From positions 62,001 to 126,000 of the forward strand of contig CAWFPL010000004.1 in assembly GCA_963817785.1 (NCBI GenBank): a stretch of 64,000 nt of DNA, given 5' to 3'. Numbering within the stretch: position 1 is the first letter of the stretch; each line of letters opens with the position of its first letter. This DNA is from JAKALD01 sp963817785. GTDB taxonomy: Bacteria > Pseudomonadota > Gammaproteobacteria > Burkholderiales > SG8-39. Below the pieces are notes generated by a model. The model searched no databases. It was given only the letters and a program-made list of their open reading frames with translations, and was not told the DNA's origin. Below are positions 12,873 through 21,123 of this stretch, one piece after another. The translations under genes and the position numbers were made by a program.

Positions 12873-13181
12873 CTACTTATCAACTTCAATCTTCTTACTC
12901 TTTGGATCATAAGCCACACTAGCTGGTGTCCCATCAGGGTTAACATTCCCCGCAAAATTATGTACAACAACTTGTATAATACTAATCCCAGTAGCTACAA
13001 TAACCTTAACCTTTCCACTAGCTAACGGTTCTACTAGATTTAATATTTGTAATACACATAAAACAATCTGCCAAAACCTACTCATTGTCAAAGTCATACT
13101 CGATAACTCCTTTATCTTATCTATATAAGGCTTTGCCTTAAAGTAAAACTTGATCCATCTTGCTGTAGTTATTAGTCCCAT
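12873..13181 (-). CDS. small viral membrane protein
   Basis: 102 residues starting MGLITTARWIKFYFKAKPYI: an amphipathic basic N-terminus, one or two hydrophobic helices (SRFWQIVLCVLQILNLV and VKVIVATGISIIQVVVH), then a polar tail ending KSKKIEVDK. It overlaps the preceding 66-residue gene by ten bases. Probably a component of a viral membrane. No family recognised. Confidence 0.65.
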   Translation of the reverse strand: MGLITTARWIKFYFKAKPYIDKIKELSSMTLTMSRFWQIVLCVLQILNLVEPLASGKVKVIVATGISIIQVVVHNFAGNVNPDGTPASVAYDPKSKKIEVDK

Positions 13182-13372
13182 ACATCCCCATCTATATCAG
13201 ACTCTTTAACCAAAAAAGGTATATCATTCCCATCTACATAAACATCATACAAATTTTCATTAGTTATCTCATCTACTCTACTTCTATGGCCTATAACTCC
13301 AGTTAGCCAAGCATTCTCTATCTTGACTAACACTTTCTGCCTATTCTCAAATTTAATTATATTACCACTCAT
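13172..13372 (-). CDS. small soluble viral protein
   Basis: 66 residues from MSGNIIKFENRQKVLVKIEN; the in-frame ATG at 13405 is less likely because it would overlap the upstream gene, whose stop lies at 13377. The protein is acidic and beta-rich (WLTGVIGHRSRVDEITNENL, then YDVYVDGNDIPFLV) and resembles a small barrel such as an SH3-like fold, but I cannot name a family. It lies inside the tightly packed minus-strand cluster. Confidence 0.55.
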   Translation of the reverse strand: MSGNIIKFENRQKVLVKIENAWLTGVIGHRSRVDEITNENLYDVYVDGNDIPFLVKESDIDGDVWD

Positions 13373-13376
13373 AAAT

Positions 13377-13913
13377 CTAAAATCCTGTCCCAAACTGCAA
13401 CCCATAACAAACCTTAGTTTGTGTTGCAGTTATATTAACCATCCTAACCGTAGGTATCAAAAATACATGGTACTTATCTTTAGTAACTATTCCTCCCAAA
13501 TCAATCGCAATCCCTGTAGCTCCCGTAAAATTCCCCAATGTAACTGTTCCCCCATTCATAACTCCAGCATCCCCAAGAATAAATAACTGTGCATGACCAG
13601 AAGGATTATTATAAAGTACTTGAAGGATTCCAGTCCTGATAGTAGCTGTATTATTTGCCCCTTCAGTTGTTGATCTCACTAACGCCGTTTCCGCAGTAGT
13701 AATACTATAAGTAGGCTTTCCCGCAATAGACATAGCCTTAACTGCCAAACTAGTCATGGCACTAGCTTGATTACCTAAATAGTTATATCCAATTCCTCCA
13801 GTAAACATATACTGTGGTTGATAAGAACCTACAGAATTAGTAGAATCAGGAAATTGTCCAAACAAGCCTATTGGTATCAATATTGATATAATGAGAACTC
13901 CCATAAATTTCAT
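13377..13913 (-). CDS. secreted beta-rich protein encoded in the viral block
   Basis: 178 residues with a clear signal peptide (MKFMGVLIISILIPIGLFGQ) followed by a beta-rich body that ends VCYGLQFGTGF, an aromatic C-terminus as in small outer-membrane barrels or surface proteins. The ATG has GGAAGGA nine bases upstream, inside the end of the previous gene. A signal peptide is unusual among virion genes; it could be a host-modifying or superinfection-exclusion protein, a spanin-like lysis component, or a bacterial gene if the block is a satellite. Family unknown. Confidence 0.65.
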   Translation of the reverse strand: MKFMGVLIISILIPIGLFGQFPDSTNSVGSYQPQYMFTGGIGYNYLGNQASAMTSLAVKAMSIAGKPTYSITTAETALVRSTTEGANNTATIRTGILQVLYNNPSGHAQLFILGDAGVMNGGTVTLGNFTGATGIAIDLGGIVTKDKYHVFLIPTVRMVNITATQTKVCYGLQFGTGF

Positions 13914-13917
13914 AGAT

Positions 13918-14241
13918 TTATTCCTTCCATCCCCTTCTCTTAAATTCCTTCTTTCTTTCTATATCTTCATTTATTAGAAAGTAAATTCCAAAAGCCCCAA
14001 CCGCTAACAACAAAGTATTAGTAGACCCTAGAGAATTAAACCAGTCACCAATGGTTGGACTGATATCTCCTACCCCACAATTTCCACAACCTGTTCCAAT
14101 TCCCTGAAATCCTCTAACCAAATAATCATGCTGCAAAGGGAGTAAAGTATCAAAAAATCCGGGTATCTCTACTCTTCCTCTATTAGCAATAGAATGGGGA
14201 TTCTGACTTGGAATCATTTCTATATTAGTTGGAGCTAACAT
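13918..14241 (-). CDS. small viral protein with CxxC motif and membrane helix
   Basis: 107 residues starting MLAPTNIEMIPSQNPHSIAN. A polar, glycine-rich first half contains GTGCGNCGVGD, followed by one membrane helix (TNTLLLAVGAFGIYFLINED) and a basic tail (IERKKEFKRRGWKE). The design, a surface domain with a single anchor and charged end, suits a minor membrane component of a virion. It is followed after four bases by the secreted beta-rich protein gene. No family recognised. Confidence 0.65.
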   Translation of the reverse strand: MLAPTNIEMIPSQNPHSIANRGRVEIPGFFDTLLPLQHDYLVRGFQGIGTGCGNCGVGDISPTIGDWFNSLGSTNTLLLAVGAFGIYFLINEDIERKKEFKRRGWKE

Positions 14242-14253
14242 ATTTTATATAAT

Positions 14254-14727
14254 CTAACCTCTCACAAATGAAATAGCTGCAACCACTCCTAAACCTATCA
14301 ATCCAACTTGCCACCATGCCAATTCCCCCACTATAGGAACACAAACCCCATCTTGTGTTACATATTCATTCCCACTACAAACAGGTCCAACTCCCTGACT
14401 CTGTTGTAATCTCAAAGCTTGATCCGATTCTGCTTGTGATTTCAAAGCAGCATTCAATTCATCCTGATACTGTTGCTGACTAGAATAAGGACTTGGCGTA
14501 GTAGGTAAGCTTGCAATAGTAGGTAATTGGCTAGCTCCTTGTGGAGCATAACTAGTCCCTTGATTTATCGTTTCTACTCCCTGTTGGAATTGTGCCATCT
14601 GATTCCAAGCATCTCTCGAATACCCCCAACAAAGTGGATCAACAAAATATTTCCACGCACTACCAGAGCAGTTACTAATTGCTTTGGCATTCAAAGAAAC
14701 AAGAGAACCAAATCCTTTACTAATCAT
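14254..14727 (-). CDS. viral protein with Gln-rich coiled centre and C-terminal membrane helix
   Basis: 157 residues. The N-terminal part has three cysteines (CSGSAWKYFVDPLCWGY), the middle is Gln/Ser-rich and probably helical (QQQYQDELNAALKSQAESDQ), and the C-terminal end has a cysteine pair followed by one membrane helix (WWQVGLIGLGVVAAISFV). Its ATG overlaps the stop of the 39-residue gene (ATGA), indicating translational coupling. Likely a structural membrane protein; no known family. Confidence 0.65.
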   Translation of the reverse strand: MISKGFGSLVSLNAKAISNCSGSAWKYFVDPLCWGYSRDAWNQMAQFQQGVETINQGTSYAPQGASQLPTIASLPTTPSPYSSQQQYQDELNAALKSQAESDQALRLQQSQGVGPVCSGNEYVTQDGVCVPIVGELAWWQVGLIGLGVVAAISFVRG

Positions 14728-14843
14728 TTCTTTTTACTCTTAGCTGCAACTAACAAAGCTGTAATCATCCCTACCAATAATAGAGCTTGTGGTACGACAT
14801 ATCCGACAGGAAAAATCGGTACTCCACAACATCCTTGCATCAT
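14724..14843 (-). CDS. 39-residue membrane peptide
   Basis: The frame MMQGCCGVPIFPVGYVVPQA continues into a hydrophobic helix (LLLVGMITALLVAAKSKKK) and stops at TGA overlapping the next gene's ATG. GGGGGAG lies eight bases before the first ATG. The basic C-terminus and single helix match small membrane peptides of lipid-containing viruses. The ribosome site, the 4-base overlap and the strand agreement with its neighbours support it as real despite its size. Confidence 0.6.
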   Translation of the reverse strand: MMQGCCGVPIFPVGYVVPQALLLVGMITALLVAAKSKKK

Positions 14844-14844
14844 T

Positions 14845-15098
14845 CTAGTTACTCCCCCTTGTCTGATTTTCTCCTGTCTGACTCTCACTCATCTTCTTCA
14901 TCAAATTGGCATGAACCAAATTCACCAAAATCCTAGCCTCTCTAGGAATCTCTACTCCACTTAATCCCTTAACAACAATCTCATTAACATCCTCTCGAAT
15001 AGTAGGCCAAATTCCTTCTAATCCAAATTTCTTCTCGATATAATTAGTTAGTCTCTCCGCTGCTTTGTAAGTCAGTACATCCAATCTCCCAGTACCAA
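14845..15098 (-). CDS. viral protein of unknown function, 5' truncated at a join
   Basis: The authentic part begins near SIGTGRLDVLTYKAAERLTN and ends QTGENQTRGSN, about 84 residues, helical and soluble (YIEKKFGLEGIWPTIREDVN). The upstream portion of the open frame (MNCEDGVKFRDPIR) is antisense to the PLD gene on the other side of the join and is not part of this protein. Its stop is followed at once by the 39-residue gene. No family recognised. Confidence 0.55.
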
Positions 15099-15102
15099 TG
15101 GA
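15094..15102. other. probable join between unrelated sequences
   Basis: AT-rich minus-strand viral coding ends and GC-richer plus-strand coding begins within a few bases. The plus frame reads NGADWVPEFDPVLAVQLRP straight into the PLD protein with no start codon, so that gene is cut at its 5' end; the viral gene is cut at its 5' end from the other side. No repeat or att-like sequence is visible. Confidence 0.7.
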
Positions 15103-16443
15103 GCGGATTGGGTCCCTGAATTTGACCCCGTCCTCGCAGTTCAACTGCGGCCCTTGATCAACGGCCAGCTATTTCTCCGGCCAACCCTTCCTGACGCCGG
15201 CGTCGACGAGGAAGACAACGACAAAGGCGACGAGACTGAAACAGAGGAGATTGGCCGGGCGCTGCCAGACAACGACCCAGCGATATCCGAGGCGAGTCGA
15301 GCGCTCCACGCAAAAATGATCTTTGTCGACGGCGACAAGGGAAGCGTCATTTATGTTGGATCCTCAAATTGCACCAGACGAGGTCTGCGATTGGGAGGAA
15401 CAACGAATTGGGAGGCGGGGTTTATTTATCGCCTATCGCGTTCTGGGCGCAATCAGTTGCAGCGGCTGCTCGATATGGCCGGGAAGGCGGTTGAAGTGCT
15501 CCCGGGTAAGGCGCCTCTGTCGGTTGCTCCCGTCCGGGAACCTGACGAACCTGTTCCAGATTTCCTTTCCGAGATCGTTGCGACGCGCACGACGGTCGCC
15601 ATCCGCTTCCAAGGCGAATCGTCGATTCCACAAGATCTGATCATCCTGATGCCGATTCCTGCAAGGCTCGAGGACGCTGGCTATTGGCTCCTCTACCCGC
15701 AAGGGAACAGCAAGGTGCGGGGAACGCAACTGAATGTAGTGCTGGGTGACGCCCCCCGGTGCGACGAACTGCGGAAGGCGATGCCTCCGTTGCCTGAAGA
15801 CCAATCATTTGGGCCAAACGTCTACGTCGATGTGTTCTGGGACGGAAAGAAGGGCGTGTTCCCCGTCCGCTTTGATGACAAAGCCAGTCTCCCACTATTG
15901 ATAGCGGGGCGCCGTTCGACCGAAGGCGAACTGATTGACTATTTCCTGTTCGGGCGGGAGCCTGACCTAGATGGCGATGGGTCGGGCGGCGGTAGGGGAA
16001 CAGAGCCCCATACCGACAAGGACGCGCCCGTTGATACCCGCCGAATTCTGGCCTACTTCATTCGCCGTTTCGTTCAGGCAATTCCCGGAATTGAGGCTGA
16101 AATTGATCGTGCGAACTATTCTCGGGTCGCGCTAGAGGCGACTCTTAGGGGACCCACCAGCCCCCTAGAGCTTGCGGAGCGGGCCTTTGCGAGTCTCTCC
16201 CAGGCGCCAGCGGCAGATGAGCCCATCAAGACGCCGACCGCGGTTGGCTTTCAGCTGGTCGAAATTATTTCGGCACTCAAGCGTTGCCGGAGCCGTATTT
16301 CGGACAAGGAGCTACAGGAATGCTTTGATCCAGTCCTGAGTCGTTGCATGGAAATGCTCGACCAGCTAGCAGCGCAATCACCATCGCTGGGTGGCGCAAG
16401 CTTTACCAATTATCGCAACCACTTCGCCAGGAATTTCGCGTGA
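15099..16443 (+). CDS. phospholipase D-like nuclease (HKD family), 5' partial
   Basis: About 447 residues remain. The readable frame extends upstream of the first possible start (TTG at 15154) to the join at about 15098, so the N-terminus with the first HKD motif is missing. The second HKD motif is clear: HAKMIFVDG followed by SSNCTRRGL. Beyond it is a long C-terminal region without a fold I recognise, ending FTNYRNHFARNFA. The stop overlaps the GTG of the SNF2-type helicase (GTGA), so the two are translationally coupled. PLD nuclease with SNF2 helicase pairs occur in phage-defence loci such as DISARM (DrmC and DrmD); this pair is suggestive but other DISARM genes are not seen. Confidence 0.75.
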
Positions 16444-19400
16444 ACCTGTCGCCGGACATCGATCTCGGTCGCTCCCTGCGTCAGCTGTTCGGGAGTGATG
16501 CGGCGTCTGCCGCGCAAATTGAGGCTGATTGTGCGCGGCAGACAGCGACTGCAAATGCAATTCTTCAGCGCTTCTTTGCCTCAGATCCAAAGCAAAGGCG
16601 TGAGATAAACATACTTGCCGATGAGGTTGGACTTGGCAAAACCTATGTCGCACTAGCAGTGGCGGTTTCAATTCTCGATGCGATCAGAAGAAATGAAGCA
16701 CCGGAGGAACTACCGTCCAACAAACCCGTTGTCTTGATATTAACGCCGCAGAACGATGCACTTTTCAACAAGTGGTACCGCGAGATAGAAAATTTTCGAC
16801 GGGATTGCGCGCGTGAAGAAGGCGCGCTTTCCTGGTTGCAGATCGCGACCCCGATTGAGGGAAGCAGCAAGTCTGGCAACGTTGCCAATTTGACAGAGAA
16901 GATCCGGAAGGCCTCTCGTAAGAGTCCCATGTTGCTGCTCGCTAAGCAGGGCGCGCTCAGCTCAGCGCTCGCTGACCGAGATTGGTGGCGCCGGCGTGCA
17001 CTGGCCATCGTGTTCGAGAAGCTCAAGGTGCCAACAGGAGAGCGGCAAGGATGGTGCAGGCATGTACTGGGATCGGGGAGCCAACAGGCCGTGCCGGAAT
17101 TGCTCGACCTGAGGAGCTCGTACGAACTGTGGCAAGAGGCTGATGACGTTTCGCCTAACTTGTACCGAGCGTTTGAGCGCGCATTGGAAGACAGCAAACG
17201 CTATGAGCGCATCGAGAAAGCGCTTGCGTCAGCTGAAGGGTGGCGATTTACCAAAGCCATAGACGATTTGACTCGCGATGCCCTGGTTCGCGACTGGCCG
17301 CTACTGCCGCTTGTCGTGATCGACGAAGTGCATGGCCTTAAGAATGAATACGTCAAGGCGAGGCGGAGCCTCGAGGAACTCCTAGACGGACAGGTAAGTC
17401 GTCTTCTGGGTCTATCCGCAACCCCATTTCAGTTGCGTCCGGACGAACTTCTGAGTGTTCTCAAGCTTAGAGGGGTGCTTACACTGTCGCCTGAGCGCGA
17501 AGGAGCACTGGAGTCCGCAGCTTCGGAGCTTTCTGATGCTCTCGACAAGTCAAAGAAGGCAGGGGATTCTTTCAGAACCAAATGGTCGGCGTTGCGGCCT
17601 GGCGATTTTGGGGCAATCTCAGCGCAATGGACCGCCCATAACCAATCCGCGCCGAACAGCCAGCTCGAAGTGTTCCGAGCGTTGCGCCCGCCTCGCGTCG
17701 CGCATGCCTTGGAGGCTGCGGTCGAGCTTTCGGTAAGCAACAAGAGCCTTCGCGGACACTTGCGACCCTTTGTCATCCGACATATGCATCCGCGCGGTTA
17801 TAGGGAGCATTTTGTCGGTAGAAACGCCGATCGAGCGTCGCAACATGGCACGGAGCATTTCAGCTGGGCCCCGGGAATGGATGTGGGCGGCGATGAGGAG
17901 TTGTCGCACTACTTGATGATGCGAGCTATAGCGCTATCCAAGGATGAAAAAGGGTTGCCTGGGCTTGGCGCAGAACTTACCGGCAGCTATCGACATCTTG
18001 TTGAAACCTCCGCAGTTTGGAGAAGGCTAGCGGAAGCGGACAATCTGCTATTGCGCGAATACCGCCGTGTGCTTGACGAGGTGATCGGAAAACGGAGAGA
18101 TGAAAATGACCCCGATGCCCGTCATCGCAAGGTACAGGCGACGGTGAAGCGAGTTCTTGAAGGTTTCAAGAAAGGACAGAAGACCCTCGTATTTTGCGTA
18201 TTCACCAAGACCGCGGAGACATTACGAGATCAGATTCAGCATGCTATAGACGATTTTTTGGCGGAGCAGCGAGAAAAGTTGTTCGGCGATGAGACGGCAC
18301 TGGAAAACTTTCGGCGCCGCTTCTTCAATCGACAGGAACCTTTGTTCTCGCTGATTCAGGACCAGCCCCTACTTGGCGAGGTGCCGCGCGGCGAGGGGGT
18401 AGGAATTCCACGGGCGCTCGCCCTGTCTGAGGGCGCCCTGACGTTGGTGGCGACCCTCCTGTATGAACAGGGACACCCTCCCGACGTCGAAAAGCCGGAT
18501 AGGCGTCTTTTACTCGCGGCGGCGGAGCACATTGCTATTGGCCAGTGGCTCGGCCAGCCGGCTGGCAACGAATGGTTGAGGGGGGAACAAGGGGTGCTGC
18601 GCAACTGCCCAGAGTTGATCGATCAGATCGCGGCGCCATCCTGGCTTGAGGCTCGGGGGCAACTATCTAGAGGACGGCGAAGTTCACAGGCACTTCGCAA
18701 CCTGGATCCGGAGGCGGATTCCACTGCAAAGGACCCGCTGGACGCCGAAGCAGGCGACGAAGGCGCATTCCGGGGTGACCGCAAACTAGGAAAAGAAGTC
18801 GCGATCGCTGCCTGGGTGCGCCGTCTTCGGGAGGATGCGGTCGGAGAGGTTGTTGCACCGTACTTTCAAGCCGGTGTTTGTGCGAAAGCGACCAAGCGCC
18901 TGCCGTTGCTTGCGCGGCATCACCAAAAGATACTGGTTGAACTGAATCTTAGATCGAGACTCGTCGCTGGCCAGGTATTTCGGAGAATACTCATGGCAGA
19001 GGAATTTCTGCTGAGGTATCTCAGTGACGTGGAAAAAGACAACGCGGAACGCTGGTCGGATTACCTCGCTAACCGCTACGAGCGACCCCTCGCAGGCCAC
19101 CTGGAGTCCTTGCGTGATCGTGTACACGCATATCTTGAGACACTCGTCCGCGGGCAAATGAACGACGCGCTCATGCGCGGGTATGAGAATGCCGCAGAGA
19201 ACCGTAACGTCATACAGTTAGTCAAGGGCGGTATGAGTCGAGACAGGTACTTCCTGGGATTTAACACGCCGTACCGCCCTGAAATTCTTGTGTCCACGCA
19301 GGTTGGGGCTGAAGGCATCGACCTTCACCGGGAGTGTCGTCACGTGATTCATCATGATCTGTGCTGGAACCCCGCAACGATCGAACAGCGGACAGGGCGG

Positions 19401-19757
19401 GTCGATCGAATCGGGAGCAAAGTGGAGCGCGAGCGGCTAGCCCATCTAGCGAATGAGCGTCCAACGCTTGAGATTGTCGTGCCTTATCTCGCAGCAACTT
19501 ACGATGAGCGCATGTTTGAGGAACTGTACCGACGCGCTCAGTTGTTTGAAGTGACCATGGGCGGCGATATGAGGGTCGATGGACGCATCGATCCGAATGA
19601 CGAGCAGGCTGAAGCGCGCAGGCGCGCAGACGAGGGTATCGGCACAGAAGACGAGGACCTTGGGAACGAAGGGCCTGACGGGGCAGGGATCAAACTCCCG
19701 TCAGACATGGTAGATAACTTGCGGGTGGATCTCGCCGTGTGGCGCCCTTCCAAATAG
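16440..19757 (+). CDS. SNF2-family DNA helicase / translocase
   Basis: 1105 residues from GTG 16440, chosen because it overlaps the PLD stop. Motif I is DEVGLGKT (residues 61-68), motif II VIDEVHGLKN, motif III GLSATPF; the second RecA domain shows VFCVFTKTAETL and the C-terminal motifs STQVGAEGIDLHRECR and IEQRTGRVDRIG. A long insert lies between the two halves. ATP-driven movement on double-stranded DNA is expected. Together with the coupled PLD nuclease it could form a two-gene restriction-type module. The gene is uninterrupted, unlike several of its right-hand neighbours. Resemblance to DISARM DrmD is inferred from architecture only. Confidence 0.85.
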   Translation: MNLSPDIDLGRSLRQLFGSDAASAAQIEADCARQTATANAILQRFFASDPKQRREINILADEVGLGKTYVALAVAVSILDAIRRNEAPEELPSNKPVVLILTPQNDALFNKWYREIENFRRDCAREEGALSWLQIATPIEGSSKSGNVANLTEKIRKASRKSPMLLLAKQGALSSALADRDWWRRRALAIVFEKLKVPTGERQGWCRHVLGSGSQQAVPELLDLRSSYELWQEADDVSPNLYRAFERALEDSKRYERIEKALASAEGWRFTKAIDDLTRDALVRDWPLLPLVVIDEVHGLKNEYVKARRSLEELLDGQVSRLLGLSATPFQLRPDELLSVLKLRGVLTLSPEREGALESAASELSDALDKSKKAGDSFRTKWSALRPGDFGAISAQWTAHNQSAPNSQLEVFRALRPPRVAHALEAAVELSVSNKSLRGHLRPFVIRHMHPRGYREHFVGRNADRASQHGTEHFSWAPGMDVGGDEELSHYLMMRAIALSKDEKGLPGLGAELTGSYRHLVETSAVWRRLAEADNLLLREYRRVLDEVIGKRRDENDPDARHRKVQATVKRVLEGFKKGQKTLVFCVFTKTAETLRDQIQHAIDDFLAEQREKLFGDETALENFRRRFFNRQEPLFSLIQDQPLLGEVPRGEGVGIPRALALSEGALTLVATLLYEQGHPPDVEKPDRRLLLAAAEHIAIGQWLGQPAGNEWLRGEQGVLRNCPELIDQIAAPSWLEARGQLSRGRRSSQALRNLDPEADSTAKDPLDAEAGDEGAFRGDRKLGKEVAIAAWVRRLREDAVGEVVAPYFQAGVCAKATKRLPLLARHHQKILVELNLRSRLVAGQVFRRILMAEEFLLRYLSDVEKDNAERWSDYLANRYERPLAGHLESLRDRVHAYLETLVRGQMNDALMRGYENAAENRNVIQLVKGGMSRDRYFLGFNTPYRPEILVSTQVGAEGIDLHRECRHVIHHDLCWNPATIEQRTGRVDRIGSKVERERLAHLANERPTLEIVVPYLAATYDERMFEELYRRAQLFEVTMGGDMRVDGRIDPNDEQAEARRRADEGIGTEDEDLGNEGPDGAGIKLPSDMVDNLRVDLAVWRPSK

Positions 19758-19795
19758 CTACGGACGCGCCGTCGCTCGAAACGAGCGTGAACGAT

Positions 19796-20353
19796 TCACT
19801 CCCCTGTCTCGTGGTCCTGAACAAATGCTTGGAGAACGCCCTCGATGGACTGGTCATCAAACCAGAGGTCCAACTCATCTTCGCCGTAATCGAACCGCAA
19901 ATCATAGGTCACGTCCCGTTCAAGACGAGCAATCTCCCTCCTGCCCATTTTGCGTTGGTCGATACGCGAGATACATATGGAGCGATAGCCACACACCTTG
20001 TAGTCTTCCCACGGATGACCGTACAGATCAGCCAGGTCCGGAATGATGGCTTTGGTCGGTACCAGAATGCGGGCGGAGGCTTTTCCGCAAAGATCGAATG
20101 TGAAGGCATACTTGGCGTCGATCGCTTCCGCAGGGTCGTAGCGCTGCATGTTGAGGAAGGCGGCGAATGACTGGCCGTCCAGGCTGGCGTACGCAGCGCT
20201 AGCGATCACGACCTGGATCGTGCCCTCCGTGAGCAACTCCGGATCCACGGGCAAAGCGAGGTCGCGCAGATGCTTCCGGAATAGGGTGTACTGATCCGCC
20301 CGAGCGTCCTTCCTGAACTTGCTTATCCAGCGTTTCAGGTTTGCGTTCGACAT
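19796..20353 (-). CDS. hypothetical protein coupled to the NrtR-like regulator
   Basis: 185 residues starting MSNANLKRWISKFRKDARAD, soluble, with a nearly all-acidic end (DYGEDELDLWFDD). Its first 19 bases overlap the end of the Nudix-regulator gene, so the two are expressed together. It ends close to and facing the stop of the helicase gene. I recognise no family. Context suggests a part of the NAD/ADP-ribose locus rather than of the helicase pair. Confidence 0.6.
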   Translation of the reverse strand: MSNANLKRWISKFRKDARADQYTLFRKHLRDLALPVDPELLTEGTIQVVIASAAYASLDGQSFAAFLNMQRYDPAEAIDAKYAFTFDLCGKASARILVPTKAIIPDLADLYGHPWEDYKVCGYRSICISRIDQRKMGRREIARLERDVTYDLRFDYGEDELDLWFDDQSIEGVLQAFVQDHETGE

Positions 20354-21051
20354 GAGTTGTCCTCGCTATTGAAGCGAAATCCCGGAACGGCGCGATACAG
20401 CTGGGCCGGGCGGTTAGGGCCGTGCTCAAATTCGCCAGCCACCTCGACCAGCGTTTCGTCCGATCGTAGACGGCGCCGGAAACTGCTCTTGTCCAGCCGC
20501 GTTCCCATGACGGCTTCACACACGCGCTGGAGGTGAGTCAGTGTGAACTTCGCGGGTAGCAGGTGAAGCGGGAGAACCAGTCGCTCGACCTTCTGCCGCA
20601 GACGCGAAGTGGCGAGTCCGATCATTTCCCGGTGGTCGAAGGCAATCGGGCGCTTCAAATGCGTAACGTCTGACCACGCCACATCCGTCGCTTTTGCGCC
20701 CGCGGCGGCCGGCGCCTGATCGGCCGGGAGCAGGGCGTAGAAGAGCACCCCCACGGAGTACCCGCGCGGGTCCCGGCGCGGGCCGCTGAAGACCGATACC
20801 TGGTCCAGAAATGGGATCCCCACCCGCGTCTTGGCTGCGAGGGCTCTGCGCGCAGTATGTTCGAGGGACGCGTCCGTTGCCGGGTTGAGAAGGGCACCAG
20901 GCAATGCCCAAGCGCCTGCTTGTGGATCGTTGCCGCGCTGGAGAAGGAGTACGCGCAGCGTTGCTTCGACGACCGTGAACAGAGTGACGTCTGCGGCGAC
21001 GATTGGAAACAGTTCTTTCATCGGCGATTGGTTCACTTGCGTTCTATGCAT
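20335..21051 (-). CDS. nrtR: Nudix-related transcriptional regulator, NrtR family
   Basis: 238 residues. An N-terminal Nudix-like domain (VTLFTVVEATLRVLLLQRG, WALPGALLNP) is joined to a C-terminal winged helix (FTLTHLQRVCEAVMG, then DKSSFRRRL), the architecture of NrtR repressors that sense ADP-ribose and control NAD metabolism. The Nudix box is degenerate (no REUxEE), as usual in regulators that bind but do not hydrolyse. It is divergent from an ADP-ribosylglycohydrolase gene across a 72-base gap containing a palindrome, which fits auto- and cross-regulation. The start ATG 21051 is the one immediately beside that gap. Family is confident; ligand inferred. Confidence 0.8.
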   Translation of the reverse strand: MHRTQVNQSPMKELFPIVAADVTLFTVVEATLRVLLLQRGNDPQAGAWALPGALLNPATDASLEHTARRALAAKTRVGIPFLDQVSVFSGPRRDPRGYSVGVLFYALLPADQAPAAAGAKATDVAWSDVTHLKRPIAFDHREMIGLATSRLRQKVERLVLPLHLLPAKFTLTHLQRVCEAVMGTRLDKSSFRRRLRSDETLVEVAGEFEHGPNRPAQLYRAVPGFRFNSEDNSCRTQT

Positions 21052-21090
21052 TGGACAATATAATTCACTTAGTGGTAATATGCAACTAAG
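21037..21090 (+). promoter_or_regulatory. divergent promoter with candidate NrtR operator
   Basis: TTGCGT (21037-21042) and TATAAT (21059-21064) form a sigma-70-type promoter with a 16-base spacer reading toward the ADP-ribosylglycohydrolase gene. Directly downstream, CTTAGT (21068-21073) and ACTAAG (21085-21090) are perfect arms of a 23-bp imperfect palindrome, placed to block transcription. Half-sites of the type TAGT-ACTA are typical for NrtR sites. Binding is inferred. Confidence 0.6.
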
Positions 21091-21123
21091 AGGAACAAAG
21101 ACAAAAAGCCAAGTATCGTTTCA

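Noticed and set aside
9041..15098. The AT-rich block as a prophage integrated in a host gene
   Set aside because: The genes at its two ends are truncated, the flanking host genes are different, and no integrase or att repeats are seen.
15099..19757. Calling a complete DISARM system
   Set aside because: Only PLD and SNF2 components are present; no DUF1998 helicase, DrmB or methylase within the block.
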